Positions 51,433-60,303 of a stretch of DNA of 64,000 nucleotides are shown here, in pieces. The stretch lies in NCBI GenBank assembly GCA_963638365.1, contig CAVHRK010000120.1:1-64000 (forward strand), given 5' to 3'. The position numbers and the translations under genes are program-made. The notes below the pieces were generated by a model. The model ran no database searches. It saw only the letters and a program-made list of their open reading frames with translations, and was not told where the DNA came from. The DNA comes from Suilimivivens sp963638365 (GTDB lineage Bacteria; Bacillota; Clostridia; Lachnospirales; Lachnospiraceae). Within the stretch, counting starts at the first letter, position 1. Every line of letters begins with the position of its first letter.

Positions 51433-53115
51433 ATGAGCAACAGCGAACAAGTAAGGGAAGAAGAGAGGCAGGGCTGTACCGCCGCGGAAGTCCTTGTGAA
51501 GTGTCTGGAAAAAGAAGGCGTGGAATACGTTTTCGGAATTCCGGGAGAAGAAAACTTAGATATGATGAATGCACTGGCAAAGTCCAGTATCCGTGTCATT
51601 GTGGTACGGCATGAGCAGGGAGCCGCATTCATGGCAGATATGTACGGGCGGCTGACCGGAAAGGCAGGCGTGTGCTTTTCCACGTTAGGGCCCGGCGCGA
51701 CCAATCTGATTACCGGTACGGCGGATGCAAATTCGGACGGCGCACCGCTGATTGCGATTACGGGACAGGTGGGAACGGAGCGGATGCATCTGACGTCCCA
51801 TCAGTATCTGGATCTGGTGGAGTTGTTTGCACCGATCACAAAGCGGAGCAAGCAGATTGTGAATCCGGATTCCGTCAATGAAATCATGCGGATTGCTTTT
51901 AAATATGCAGAGAGTGAAAAGCCGGGAGCCTGCCACATCGATCTGCCGACCAACGTAGCGAAGATGAAGGTGACACCGGGACTTGCAGAGGAGCCGATTA
52001 ACAAGCCGGTATGTTCCAAAGAGTATGCTTCCTTCAGCAGTATCGATCAGGCAGCAGCCATGATTTACAAAGCAAAGCATCCGGTGGTGCTCGTTGGACA
52101 CAGTGCCGTGCGGAATCATGCGGGAGAAGCGCTCACCAGCTTTGCGGATGAACTGAAGATTCCGGTTGTGAATACCATGATGGCGAAGGGAATCATTCCT
52201 TATAATAATAAGTACTCCATGTGGACGGTCGGCATTCCGCAGAAGGACTACCAGAATAAGATTCTGGATATGGCTGACCTTGTGATTGCGATCGGCTATG
52301 ATATTGTTGAATTTGCTCCGGGAAAATGGAATGCGGGAGGAAAGCACAAGATCATTCATATCGACCAGCGTCCGGCCCATATCAACATGCTTTATCAGCC
52401 GGAGGTACAGGTGGTCGGAGATATTTCCTATTCGCTGCAGCAGATCCAATTCCGCTGCGAGGAAAAGGAAGAGCCGGAAGAAATTCTGAATTTGAAAAAG
52501 GAAATGGTAAAGGAATACGAAAGCTTTGCAGACGATAAATCCTTCCCGATGAAGCCGCAGAAGATTCTGTATGATGTGCGGAAATTCATGGGAGAGGATG
52601 ATATTGTGATTTCCGATGTGGGTGCACATAAAATGTGGATCGCCCGTGAGTATAACTGCTATAAGCCCAATACCTGCATCATTTCAAATGGATTTGCGAC
52701 GATGGGGATTGCGGTTCCGGGAGCGGTAGCAGCGAAACTGATTAATCCGGAGAAAAAGGTGCTTGCGATCTCCGGTGATGGCGGCTTTATGATGAACAGC
52801 CAGGAGTATGAGACGGCACTCCGGGAGGGGACGCCGATTGTGACCCTGATCTTTTCGGATGCCAGCTATGGTCTGATCAAGTGGAAACAGATCGATCATT
52901 TCGGAAAGCATTGCTATGTGGATTTCACGAATCCGGATTTTGTGAAGTATGCGGAAAGCATGCATGCCAAGGGGTATCGTGTGGAAAAGGCAGAGGATCT
53001 GATCCCGATTCTGGAAGATGCTTTCAAGCAAAAGGTTCCGTGCATCATCGACTGTCCGGTGGATTACAGTGAAAATACGAAACTGTCGGAGTACCTGCAG
53101 GAAAAATTTGACTAA
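51433..53115 (+). CDS. Thiamine-diphosphate enzyme, acetolactate synthase type
   Basis: A protein of 560 residues from ATG 51433; the open frame further upstream covers the leader terminator. TPP-binding Glu is in VVRHEQGAAFMADMYGR, glycine loop STLGPGATNLITG, and the GDGGFMMNSQEYETA motif with downstream Asn-like region FSDASYGLIKW. Presence of the Glu argues against glyoxylate carboligase, which has Val there. It condenses pyruvate or a related 2-oxo acid. No small regulatory subunit gene is adjacent, which suggests a catabolic AlsS-like enzyme. Confidence 0.88.
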   Translation: MSNSEQVREEERQGCTAAEVLVKCLEKEGVEYVFGIPGEENLDMMNALAKSSIRVIVVRHEQGAAFMADMYGRLTGKAGVCFSTLGPGATNLITGTADANSDGAPLIAITGQVGTERMHLTSHQYLDLVELFAPITKRSKQIVNPDSVNEIMRIAFKYAESEKPGACHIDLPTNVAKMKVTPGLAEEPINKPVCSKEYASFSSIDQAAAMIYKAKHPVVLVGHSAVRNHAGEALTSFADELKIPVVNTMMAKGIIPYNNKYSMWTVGIPQKDYQNKILDMADLVIAIGYDIVEFAPGKWNAGGKHKIIHIDQRPAHINMLYQPEVQVVGDISYSLQQIQFRCEEKEEPEEILNLKKEMVKEYESFADDKSFPMKPQKILYDVRKFMGEDDIVISDVGAHKMWIAREYNCYKPNTCIISNGFATMGIAVPGAVAAKLINPEKKVLAISGDGGFMMNSQEYETALREGTPIVTLIFSDASYGLIKWKQIDHFGKHCYVDFTNPDFVKYAESMHAKGYRVEKAEDLIPILEDAFKQKVPCIIDCPVDYSENTKLSEYLQEKFD

Positions 53116-53178
53116 AATCAGGGAAAATATGACGAAAATTTACGAAAATATGTGAAAAGACACGTTCACAAACAATTA

Positions 53179-53290
53179 TTGAAAATCTATCGGTTTTTGG
53201 TATGCTTAATATAGAGAAAACGCGTGATCTGCGTGGTTGCGTGAAAGAAAAGAACTCGAATTGTCCAAGGATGATTCGAGTTTTATATGG
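53179..53290 (+). promoter_or_regulatory. Promoter and leader terminator of the TatD gene
   Basis: Possible promoter TTGAAA (53179-53184), 16 bp, TATGCT (53201-53206). In the leader, AACTCGAAT (53253-53261) and ATTCGAGTT (53274-53282) form a 9-bp stem followed by TTATAT, ending 7 nt before the ribosome site. Repeated GCGT motifs (53222-53242) could form a competing hairpin. No AAAGTC hexaloop is present here. Confidence 0.45.
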
Positions 53291-53298
53291 AGGAAATT

Positions 53299-54072
53299 AT
53301 GCTGCAAGGAATCATTGATACACATTGCCATATGGACGATCCCTGTTTTGAAGGAAAGCTGGATCAGGTATTGAAGGAACAGCAGGAAAACGGAGTGCGT
53401 GCGATCATCAACTCCGGTTCCGAGCTTCCGTCCAGTCTGCGATCCTGCAATATGGCTTTAAAATACGAGATGGTCTATGCCTCTGTCGGAATTTATCCGA
53501 ATGAGACGGCGGACCTTCCCGAAAATTATCTGGATACGTTACGTAAATATGCAAAGAGACCGAAGGTGGTTGCCATCGGAGAGATCGGTATGGATTATGG
53601 CTTTGAAGGGCATCCGGATCCGAAGATCCAGGAGGAGAAGTTCCGGGAACAGCTTGCGCTGGCACAGGAACTGGATCTGCCGGTAGTGATTCATAACCGG
53701 GAAGCCGATGAGGACACCCTTCGTATTTTAAAGGATTATTCTGTCCGGGGAGAGATTCATCGGATCTTTTCTCCGATTGTCTATGCAAGACAGTTTGTGG
53801 AAATGGGAATTTATATGGGATTTGGCCCGCAGATTACTTATCCGGGAAGCGAGTGCCTTGTGCAGCTCGCCAAAGAGTGCCCGAAGGAACTCATCCTTTT
53901 GGAGACCGACGCACCCTTTTTACCCAACTATGGAATGGAAATGCCGGCAACACCGTGCATGATCGGGGAGGTTGCACGGAAAATCTCTGAAATCCGCGGA
54001 GACATGACGCCGCAGGAAGTAGTGGATGTGGCAAGAGAAAATGCCGCCCGTCTGTATCACACGCCTTGCTGA
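53299..54072 (+). CDS. TatD-family metal-dependent hydrolase
   Basis: A protein of 257 residues from ATG 53299, with GGAGG upstream. Metal ligands are visible: IIDTHCHMDDP, VAIGEIGMDYG, PVVIHNREAD, EIHRIFS (usually HCFSG) and LLETDAPFLPN. TatD proteins act as DNases or amidohydrolase-like enzymes. The altered HRIFS and its place in a catabolic island beside a purine permease suggest a small-molecule role rather than DNA repair; this is inference. Confidence 0.85.
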   Translation: MLQGIIDTHCHMDDPCFEGKLDQVLKEQQENGVRAIINSGSELPSSLRSCNMALKYEMVYASVGIYPNETADLPENYLDTLRKYAKRPKVVAIGEIGMDYGFEGHPDPKIQEEKFREQLALAQELDLPVVIHNREADEDTLRILKDYSVRGEIHRIFSPIVYARQFVEMGIYMGFGPQITYPGSECLVQLAKECPKELILLETDAPFLPNYGMEMPATPCMIGEVARKISEIRGDMTPQEVVDVARENAARLYHTPC

Positions 54073-54099
54073 TCCCGTGCAGGAACGGAGATCTGTAAG

Positions 54100-54123
54100 G
54101 GAAGTACCGGAAACCGGACTTCC
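54100..54123 (+). other. Short hairpin between TatD and permease genes
   Basis: GGAAGTACCGG and CCGGACTTCC pair with one bulged A around AAA. No T run follows, so it is more likely an RNA-processing or stability element than a terminator. Confidence 0.35.
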
Positions 54124-54155
54124 TAATAGACAAAACAAGAGAGGAAAAGAGAAAC

Positions 54156-55496
54156 ATGAAGAAAAAACTGGATGATTTTTTCAAAATCACAGAACGTGGT
54201 TCCTCTATCAGCACAGAGCTGATCGGTGGAGCAACAACCTTTGCAACAATGGCATATATCCTCGCATATATGACCTGGTCCATGTCAGCGATTCCCGGAA
54301 TTAACCTGACCGGCGTACTGATTTGTACCGCACTTGTAACCGCATTAGCCTGCGTGGCAATGGGATTATATTCCAATACCCCGATTTGTCTGGCACCGGT
54401 GCTTGTTATCCCTGGTCTGATTGCAGGCTGGGTAGCAGATGGAACGGCTACCTATGCACAGGCTTTTGGTATCGTAGCCATTTCCGGTATCGTATTTATT
54501 TTAGTTTCCCTGTTTAATTTAAGAGAGCTGTTCGCACGCTGTCTGCCTAAGAACCTCAAAATCGGTCTGGCAGCCTCCGTTGGTTTCCTGATTGCCCGCG
54601 TTGGTATGAACTCCTGCGGTCTGTATGCAGCAACCGAATCCGGACTTACCTATGGCGATTATCATGCAAAGAGCACCATTCTTGGTCTTATTGGTATTGC
54701 GATCTGCTTCGTTCTTACTTATGTAAAAATCAAGATTAACGGCCGTGAATACAAGATCCGTGGCGCTCTGTTAATCGGTATCGTAGTAACGACCATTATC
54801 GGTATCCCGATGGGCGTAACCGTTTTACCGGAATCCATCTTTACAACCGGTGGATTCAGCGCGATCAAGGATGTTGCATTCCAGGTAGATATCATCGGAG
54901 CATTAAAGCTCAGCTTTGTACCACTTATCATGATGCTGTTAATCAACGACTTCTTCGGAACCATGGGCTCCGGTTTTGCACTTGCAGGTAAAGCAAACCT
55001 CCTGGATGAGGATGGCAACTTCCCGGCCTTCGGACGTGTATTCCTCGTAGACTCCTGTTCTACTTTAGTAGGTTCTATTTTTGGTATCTCTACCGTGAGC
55101 TGTTTTGCAGAGTCCGCATCCGGTATTGAATCCGGAAGCCGTACCGGTCTTAGCAACATTGCAACCGGATTCCTGTTCCTGCTTTGCTGCTTTATCAGCC
55201 CGTTATTTCTGATGATTCCGAGTGCTGCAACAGGTGCTGCACTGGTAGTCGTAGGTATTTCTATGCTGGAAACTGTGAAGGATCTGGACTTTGAGCCGAT
55301 CGAATTCCTTCCGGTAGCCGCTATGTGGCTTACCACCGTTTATATGTCCGATTACGTTGGTGGTATCGTTATCGGTATGTTTGTTTATATGTTCATCAAT
55401 GTATTCCGTGCCTTATTAGAGCGTGACAAGAAATACATTCCGGCTCTTCCGGTATGGGTCATGACCGCATTGATGAGTTTATACTATATTTTCTAA
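54156..55496 (+). CDS. NCS2-family purine-type permease (AzgA/PbuG-like)
   Basis: A protein of 446 residues with about 13 membrane segments. The N-terminal TELIGGATTFATMAYILAY is the diagnostic opening of the AzgA/PbuG hypoxanthine-guanine group; PICLAPVLVIPGL and the NDFFGTMGSGFALAG / CSTLVGSIFGISTVSCFAES segments are the substrate-site regions. It probably imports a purine or a related heterocycle. In PbuG-type proteins the first segment usually reads LAPGMGLNAFF; here it differs, so the substrate may differ too. Confidence 0.9.
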   Translation: MKKKLDDFFKITERGSSISTELIGGATTFATMAYILAYMTWSMSAIPGINLTGVLICTALVTALACVAMGLYSNTPICLAPVLVIPGLIAGWVADGTATYAQAFGIVAISGIVFILVSLFNLRELFARCLPKNLKIGLAASVGFLIARVGMNSCGLYAATESGLTYGDYHAKSTILGLIGIAICFVLTYVKIKINGREYKIRGALLIGIVVTTIIGIPMGVTVLPESIFTTGGFSAIKDVAFQVDIIGALKLSFVPLIMMLLINDFFGTMGSGFALAGKANLLDEDGNFPAFGRVFLVDSCSTLVGSIFGISTVSCFAESASGIESGSRTGLSNIATGFLFLLCCFISPLFLMIPSAATGAALVVVGISMLETVKDLDFEPIEFLPVAAMWLTTVYMSDYVGGIVIGMFVYMFINVFRALLERDKKYIPALPVWVMTALMSLYYIF

Positions 55497-55521
55497 ATAA
55501 AAGGAAAACAGGAGGGCAGAT

Positions 55522-56700
55522 ATGGAAGCATCTTTGGTAAAAAAAATCGTAGATGAGCATATGCAGCAGATGATTGCCGACAGAAGATATCTTCATCAGA
55601 ATCCGGAGCTGTCTTTTGAGGAGTATGCGACAACCGAATTCCTCTGCAGGAAGCTTACGGAAGCCGGGATTGAAGATCTGAAGCGTCCGACGAAAACGGG
55701 AGTTGTTGCAACGATTCATGGTGCATATCCCGGGAAAACCGTTGCGATCCGTGCAGACATTGATGCCCTTCCGATTGAAGAAAACAACGATCTCCCATTC
55801 TGTTCCGTGAAAAAGGGTGTTATGCATGCGTGCGGGCACGATGGTCATGCCGCGATGCTCCTTACCGCAGCCCGGATTTTCAAGGAACATGAAAAGGAAC
55901 TGCATGGAACGGTGGTGTGTATTTTCCAGCATGCCGAGGAGGTTCCACCCGGTGGTGCCGTAGAATTATATGAAGCCGGTGTGATGAAGAACGTCGATGA
56001 ACTGTATGGACTGCATTTGTCTTCGAACTTTCCGACCGGTACTTACGGTGTCCGTGCCGGAGCGCTTACTTCCGCAACCGACCGCTTTGATATTAAGGTG
56101 ATCGGAAAGGGAGGCCATTCTTCCATGCCCGAACAGAGCATTGATCCGATTGTGATCGGTGCACAGATCATTCTGGCTTTGCAGACGATTCTTTCAAGAA
56201 GAATTGCAGCCTTTGAACCGGCCGTGATGTCCGTTTGTCAGGTAAATGCCGGCGACGCTTATAACATCATTCCGGGAGAAATGACCCTCACCGGATCGGT
56301 CCGGACTTTTTCTGAAGAGATGAGAAGCCGGATGGAAGAAATGATCGGAACAACGGTGGATGGCATTACGAAGTCCGCCGAAGCCACCTATGAGTATTCC
56401 TATGAAAAAGGCTATTCCAGTGTGGTAAACGACGAAAAGCTTACCGCAGATGTGGAAGAGGTTCTGAAAGGTCTGTGGGGAGAAGAAGCGATTCTTCACA
56501 TCAATCCGATTATGCCGGGAGAAGACTTCTCCGCGTTGCAAAAGGACTGCCCGGCCTGCTTTGTGGAAATCGGAACCGCGGATGAAGCAAAGAAAACCAC
56601 GTTCCCGCATCATAACCCGAATTACCGCATGGATGAGGAAGGCTTACGCTATGGCTTATCATATCTGCTTGCGACGATCTTTGACCGGCTGCAGGCGTAG
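55522..56700 (+). CDS. M20D amidohydrolase (N-acyl amino acid / hippurate type)
   Basis: A protein of 392 residues. Motifs: RRYLHQNPELSFEEYATTEFL, AIRADIDALPIEE, MHACGHDGHAAMLL (Cys/His metal site), FQHAEEVPPGGA and the C-terminal PGEDFSALQ and FPHHNPNYRMDE. The family removes acyl or similar groups from N-substituted amino acids. It ends the permease operon and is the second M20 enzyme of the island, of a different subgroup from the one at 35727. Confidence 0.92.
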   Translation: MEASLVKKIVDEHMQQMIADRRYLHQNPELSFEEYATTEFLCRKLTEAGIEDLKRPTKTGVVATIHGAYPGKTVAIRADIDALPIEENNDLPFCSVKKGVMHACGHDGHAAMLLTAARIFKEHEKELHGTVVCIFQHAEEVPPGGAVELYEAGVMKNVDELYGLHLSSNFPTGTYGVRAGALTSATDRFDIKVIGKGGHSSMPEQSIDPIVIGAQIILALQTILSRRIAAFEPAVMSVCQVNAGDAYNIIPGEMTLTGSVRTFSEEMRSRMEEMIGTTVDGITKSAEATYEYSYEKGYSSVVNDEKLTADVEEVLKGLWGEEAILHINPIMPGEDFSALQKDCPACFVEIGTADEAKKTTFPHHNPNYRMDEEGLRYGLSYLLATIFDRLQA

Positions 56701-56762
56701 GAATGTGATGAAAGTGAACGTTTTCTTATCAGAATGATCGAAAATGAGTTGAGTATTGAAAC

Positions 56763-56814
56763 AGAGAACTCTTGAAATGTGGCAAGATCTGCTGCATTTT
56801 GAGGGTTCTTTTTG
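56763..56814 (+). terminator. Terminator of the permease/M20 operon
   Basis: GAGAACTCTTGAAATG and CATTTTGAGGGTTCTT form an imperfect long stem with an inner GCA/TGC loop, followed by T5. It lies 62 bases after the M20 stop. Confidence 0.7.
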
Positions 56815-57102
56815 TTACAATGCATATGAGAAAATGATTCAGTGGAGCATCTTTGAGTTTTTGACGGATACAGTTGTGGATGTCATTTTTTATGGTTATT
56901 TGGAAAAGTTGCAGCAGGAGTTATTGCATAAAGCTGTAGTAAGAAACAGTATGGGTTCATAGAGTATTTTGTGTTTGATAAAATTGGAATAAGAGATTAA
57001 ACTGAAAGGGACAGAATGAGGATCGATCATGCCGAAAAATGGTAATTTGTATGTCAGAATTTAAATAATCAGGATATGAAAGAAATCAGAAAGGGAGCAT
57101 TT
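56815..57102. other. Intergenic stretch before the MutS-like gene
   Basis: AT-rich, about 290 bases. A 68-codon frame (56756-56962) overlaps the terminator, lacks a ribosome site and resembles nothing known, so it is not called. The AAGGGA site at 57091-57096 supports the start at 57103. Confidence 0.35.
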
Positions 57103-58842
57103 ATGAGTAATAAAAAATACAGTCTGTTATATCCACTTGAATCCGCAGAATATAAGAAGCTCAGTCCGACGGCTCTGCACGATCTGGGACTGGATCAGAT
57201 CTGCAAGCAGTTGACGCCGAAGGAATCGGAGCAGAATCTGATTATGAATACGATGTCAAAGCTGTGTGCGGATCCGTTTGTGACGCAGTACCGTTGTGAT
57301 ATTTTCGAGGACATGATCCATCATAAAGAAATGCGTGAGTCTCTGATGAAGATTCTGGATAAGATTAATTTCCTGAAGGACTATGGATGTCTGAGCAAGG
57401 AATATGAGGAGCACGCAACGGTCTGGGATCTTCTGCATCGTCTGGACGAAATCAACGATTATATCCAGTGTGTGGATGCCATTTATCATTGTCTGGAGGA
57501 TAAAGAGATCCATTCACAGGGACTTGTCGGACTGCGCGATTACGTGAAGGCGCTTTATCACAGCAACGGATTTGGTGAATTGAGGAAAGATATTTCCGAG
57601 CTGAAAATCCATACTTCCCGGGTGAGAAGTATCACGGTCGGCATTAATCTGAATGACCGGTTTGAGGCGGACGCAGTCGGACTTTTATCCATCAACAGCA
57701 AGCCGTTTACGAAAGCCGGTGTGCTGGGAAGCTTTTACGATCATATTACTTCGAAGGATAAAATCAATGAGAGCACGGAGTGGAAGGAGAATTATAAGTT
57801 CCAGCAGGTAGAGGCCGGAGATTCCAATGCCGTTACGGAGGCTATGTTCAAGGTGGGAAATCTCAATGCCATGGCAAGGAATCCGGTAAATGCAGCGATC
57901 GGGATTTCAACGATTGCAGATAACGATCCGTCCAGGGATGTTACCCGGTATATGGATCGAATTGTGAACCATATGATTTCCGGAATGGTGCGTAAACTTC
58001 GCGAAACCCTCAACAAGTATGTATCGATTACGATAACCGACATGACCGATCTGATTCCGGAATTACTGTACTATATCAAGTGGGCAGAATATATGGAGAA
58101 ACTTCAGCAAAAGGGAGTCCGGCTTGTGAAGCCGACGGTAGCTTCAAAACAGACAGGAGAAGCCGATACGGACTTTACGATGAAAGCAGTTGGAATTTAT
58201 AATCTGAAGCTGGTGGCAGCGGGGGATGCTGACATGACGAATGTGGTAACGAACGATCTTCTTTTTGACCGGGAGCATCGGGTCTATATCCTGACCGGTG
58301 CAAACCGCGGGGGCAAGACCACGATTACACAGTCCATTGGACAGTTGTTTGTGCTTGCACAGGGAGGTATTTACGTTCCGGGAGAAGCGTTCTGCTTTGC
58401 TCCGGCAGATAATATCTATACGCATTTCCCCGCAGATGAGGACAAGACCTTTGACCTGGGGCGTCTTGGGGAGGAATGCAAGCGGTTTAAGGAAATGTAT
58501 GCCGATGCAACGAAGCACAGCCTTTTCCTTATGAATGAAACCTTTTCGACCACATCATTTGAGGAGGGGTATTACATTGCACGGGATTCAGTCAGAGCCA
58601 TTCTGAATAAAGGAATGCGGACGATCTACAATACCCATATGCATAAGCTGGCGTTCGACATTGATGAGATCAATGAAGAAGATTTTGAGGGAAAAGCCTT
58701 TTCGCTTGTGGTGCACAATGAGGGAGAGAAGCGTTCCTATAAGATTGAAATTGCACCTCCGATCGGCAAATCCTTTGCAAGTGATATTGCAAAGAAGTAT
58801 GGCGTGATGTATGAGATGCTAACAGAAGATAAACTTGTTTGA
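57103..58842 (+). CDS. MutS-like ATPase without mismatch-recognition domain
   Basis: A protein of 579 residues from ATG 57103 (AAGGGA at 6-nt spacing). It has only the MutS core/lever-like helical region (about 1-370) and the C-terminal ATPase: Walker A ILTGANRGGKTT (near 397), then SLFLMNETFSTTSFEEG, where MutS proteins read LxxxDELGRGTS, and the His switch in TIYNTHMHKL. The Walker B Asp is therefore Asn, though the following Glu is present. MutS-I-like clamp domain is absent, so it is not the mismatch repair protein. Role unknown; recombination or RNA/DNA structure handling is possible. Confidence 0.85.
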   Translation: MSNKKYSLLYPLESAEYKKLSPTALHDLGLDQICKQLTPKESEQNLIMNTMSKLCADPFVTQYRCDIFEDMIHHKEMRESLMKILDKINFLKDYGCLSKEYEEHATVWDLLHRLDEINDYIQCVDAIYHCLEDKEIHSQGLVGLRDYVKALYHSNGFGELRKDISELKIHTSRVRSITVGINLNDRFEADAVGLLSINSKPFTKAGVLGSFYDHITSKDKINESTEWKENYKFQQVEAGDSNAVTEAMFKVGNLNAMARNPVNAAIGISTIADNDPSRDVTRYMDRIVNHMISGMVRKLRETLNKYVSITITDMTDLIPELLYYIKWAEYMEKLQQKGVRLVKPTVASKQTGEADTDFTMKAVGIYNLKLVAAGDADMTNVVTNDLLFDREHRVYILTGANRGGKTTITQSIGQLFVLAQGGIYVPGEAFCFAPADNIYTHFPADEDKTFDLGRLGEECKRFKEMYADATKHSLFLMNETFSTTSFEEGYYIARDSVRAILNKGMRTIYNTHMHKLAFDIDEINEEDFEGKAFSLVVHNEGEKRSYKIEIAPPIGKSFASDIAKKYGVMYEMLTEDKLV

Positions 58843-58902
58843 GTCATATGATACAAACAAGTTTGCATTGAACTTATTTGAGTAATATGTTACAAATAAG
58901 TT
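58832..58902. repeat. Two tandem 32-bp inverted repeats upstream of the HTH-ART cassette
   Basis: Unit 1: AACTTGTTTG (58832-58841), 12-bp spacer, CAAACAAGTT (58854-58863). Unit 2: AACTTATTTG (58871-58880), 12-bp spacer, CAAATAAGTT (58893-58902). Both arms change together, G-C to A-T, so symmetry is kept. The units start 39 bp apart. Unit 1 covers the stop of the MutS-like gene and unit 2 ends one base before the ribosome site of the next gene. They may be operators for the HTH protein or paired RNA hairpins. Confidence 0.75.
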
Positions 58903-58915
58903 AGAGGTAATGCAT

Positions 58916-59770
58916 ATGAAATATAATTTTTCAGAAGATATAAAATCCATCCGTGAGATATTGGGGCTTTCACAGAGTGAATTTGCAGATCAACTCGGTG
59001 TAGAGCGGGTAACAATATCCAGAAATGAATCAGGGAAAACGGAACCATCTCCCCAACTTTTGGAGAGTGTATATTCGTATGCGTTTGATAAAAATGTAAA
59101 GATCAACAAATTAAAAGAGATGCTCTGGAGAGAGGATCTGGGAACCAATGCGAAATTGTTATTTCATGGAGCCAAGAGTGAAATCGATGGAGAAATCGAT
59201 GTTCATCATGGCAGACAAAACAACGATTTTGGTCAGGGATTTTATACAGGGGAAAGCTATGAACAGGCAATATCGTTTGTTTCCGGGTTTGATAAATCTT
59301 CTGTATATTATCTGAGCTTTGATGATAAAAATTTAAAATGTAAAAGATATGAAGTAAATCAGGAATGGATGCTGACCATTGCATATTACAGAGGAACACT
59401 GGATGAGTATAAGGATCACCCAACAATAAAAACGCTGGTTGAATCATCAAGAAACTGTGACTACATCATTGCTCCCATTGCGGATAATCGTATGTTCCAG
59501 ATTATTCATTCCTTTATTGAAGGAGAGCTTACCGATGAGCAGTGCAAACATTGTCTGGCTGCAACGAATCTTGGAATGCAGTACATTTTTATTAGTGAAA
59601 AGGCAGTGTCTCAGGAAAAACTGATCGAACGGTGTTATATTTCCAATAATGAAAGAGAACACTATAAGAATATAAGGCTTGAAGAGTCAAAGCTTGGAGC
59701 GGATAAAGTAAAATTGGCAAGGAAACAATATAGAGGTCAGGGAAAGTATATTGATGAGATTCTGGCATAA
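58916..59770 (+). CDS. XRE helix-turn-helix fused to DUF3990 (predicted ADP-ribosyltransferase fold)
   Basis: A protein of 284 residues from ATG 58916, where AGAGG lies 8 nt upstream; ATG 58910 is too close. Residues about 5-65 form an XRE helix-turn-helix (LGLSQSEFADQLGVERVTISRNESG). Residues about 78-220 match DUF3990: LLFHGAKSEIDG, HHGRQNNDFGQGFYTGESYEQA and DYIIAPIADNRMF. The HG and NDFGQGFYT segments recall the H and Y positions of ADP-ribosyltransferase folds. A DNA-binding domain and a toxin-like domain in one chain is unusual. First gene of a three-gene cassette. Confidence 0.8.
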   Translation: MKYNFSEDIKSIREILGLSQSEFADQLGVERVTISRNESGKTEPSPQLLESVYSYAFDKNVKINKLKEMLWREDLGTNAKLLFHGAKSEIDGEIDVHHGRQNNDFGQGFYTGESYEQAISFVSGFDKSSVYYLSFDDKNLKCKRYEVNQEWMLTIAYYRGTLDEYKDHPTIKTLVESSRNCDYIIAPIADNRMFQIIHSFIEGELTDEQCKHCLAATNLGMQYIFISEKAVSQEKLIERCYISNNEREHYKNIRLEESKLGADKVKLARKQYRGQGKYIDEILA

Positions 59771-59785
59771 AGAGGTGGTAAATGC

Positions 59786-60268
59786 ATGAAGAAGATTTCA
59801 AAGGATGGTTTACTTTTGTGCGAATTACAGGCAGAGACATTTGAAAATTCGATTGACAAAATAGAGTCCAGTTCTGAGATTTTCATCAGACGATTTATGA
59901 AGAGTGAGATAGCAAAAAGGTTTGATAATGAATCTGTACTGGAAAGCAATATTCAGGCAAATGATGTTTTGGAGTTAGTGATCGAACAGTATGGAGCTTC
60001 GAATTATGGATCCGTAAAATATACCAGAAATGAAATATATTGGATTGGATACATTTACCGGTACTTTGCATTTACTTATGAATTGGCCTCTGCCCAGGTA
60101 TATAAAATAGTAAAACCGAAAGAATTGAGAGGAGTATTTTTACCCTATCATACCATGGATCCTGCGCAGGCTATTGAGCGCATTTTAGAGGCGAAGGGAA
60201 TTTTAACGGATGAGAATGAAGAACTGAACCGGCAGTATGAAATTTTTAAACGAATACGGAGGGAATAA
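59786..60268 (+). CDS. Unrecognised partner protein of the HTH-ART cassette
   Basis: A protein of 160 residues I cannot place with certainty. It is mostly helical and charged; the middle shows YTRNEIYWIGYIYRYFAFTYE, and the end has AIERILEAKGI. It starts 15 nt after the HTH-DUF3990 gene with an AGAGGTGG ribosome site, so the two are co-translated. By position it is the best candidate for an antitoxin or modulator of the predicted ADP-ribosyltransferase; this is inference. Confidence 0.6.
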   Translation: MKKISKDGLLLCELQAETFENSIDKIESSSEIFIRRFMKSEIAKRFDNESVLESNIQANDVLELVIEQYGASNYGSVKYTRNEIYWIGYIYRYFAFTYELASAQVYKIVKPKELRGVFLPYHTMDPAQAIERILEAKGILTDENEELNRQYEIFKRIRRE

Positions 60269-60303
60269 AGAGAAAGAAGGAAAGGTTACAGGAGGGATAA
60301 ATC

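Noticed and set aside
51433..53115. Glyoxylate carboligase, as expected for classic allantoin use
   Set aside because: The TPP-activating Glu is present (VVRHEQGAAFM), whereas glyoxylate carboligase has Val at this place.
56756..56962. A 68-codon frame after the second M20 gene
   Set aside because: It begins in a transcription terminator, lacks a ribosome site and matches no family I know.
58832..58902. Type III RNA antitoxin array
   Set aside because: Only two units are present and the following protein is not ToxN-like, so it was kept only as a weak alternative to a DNA operator.
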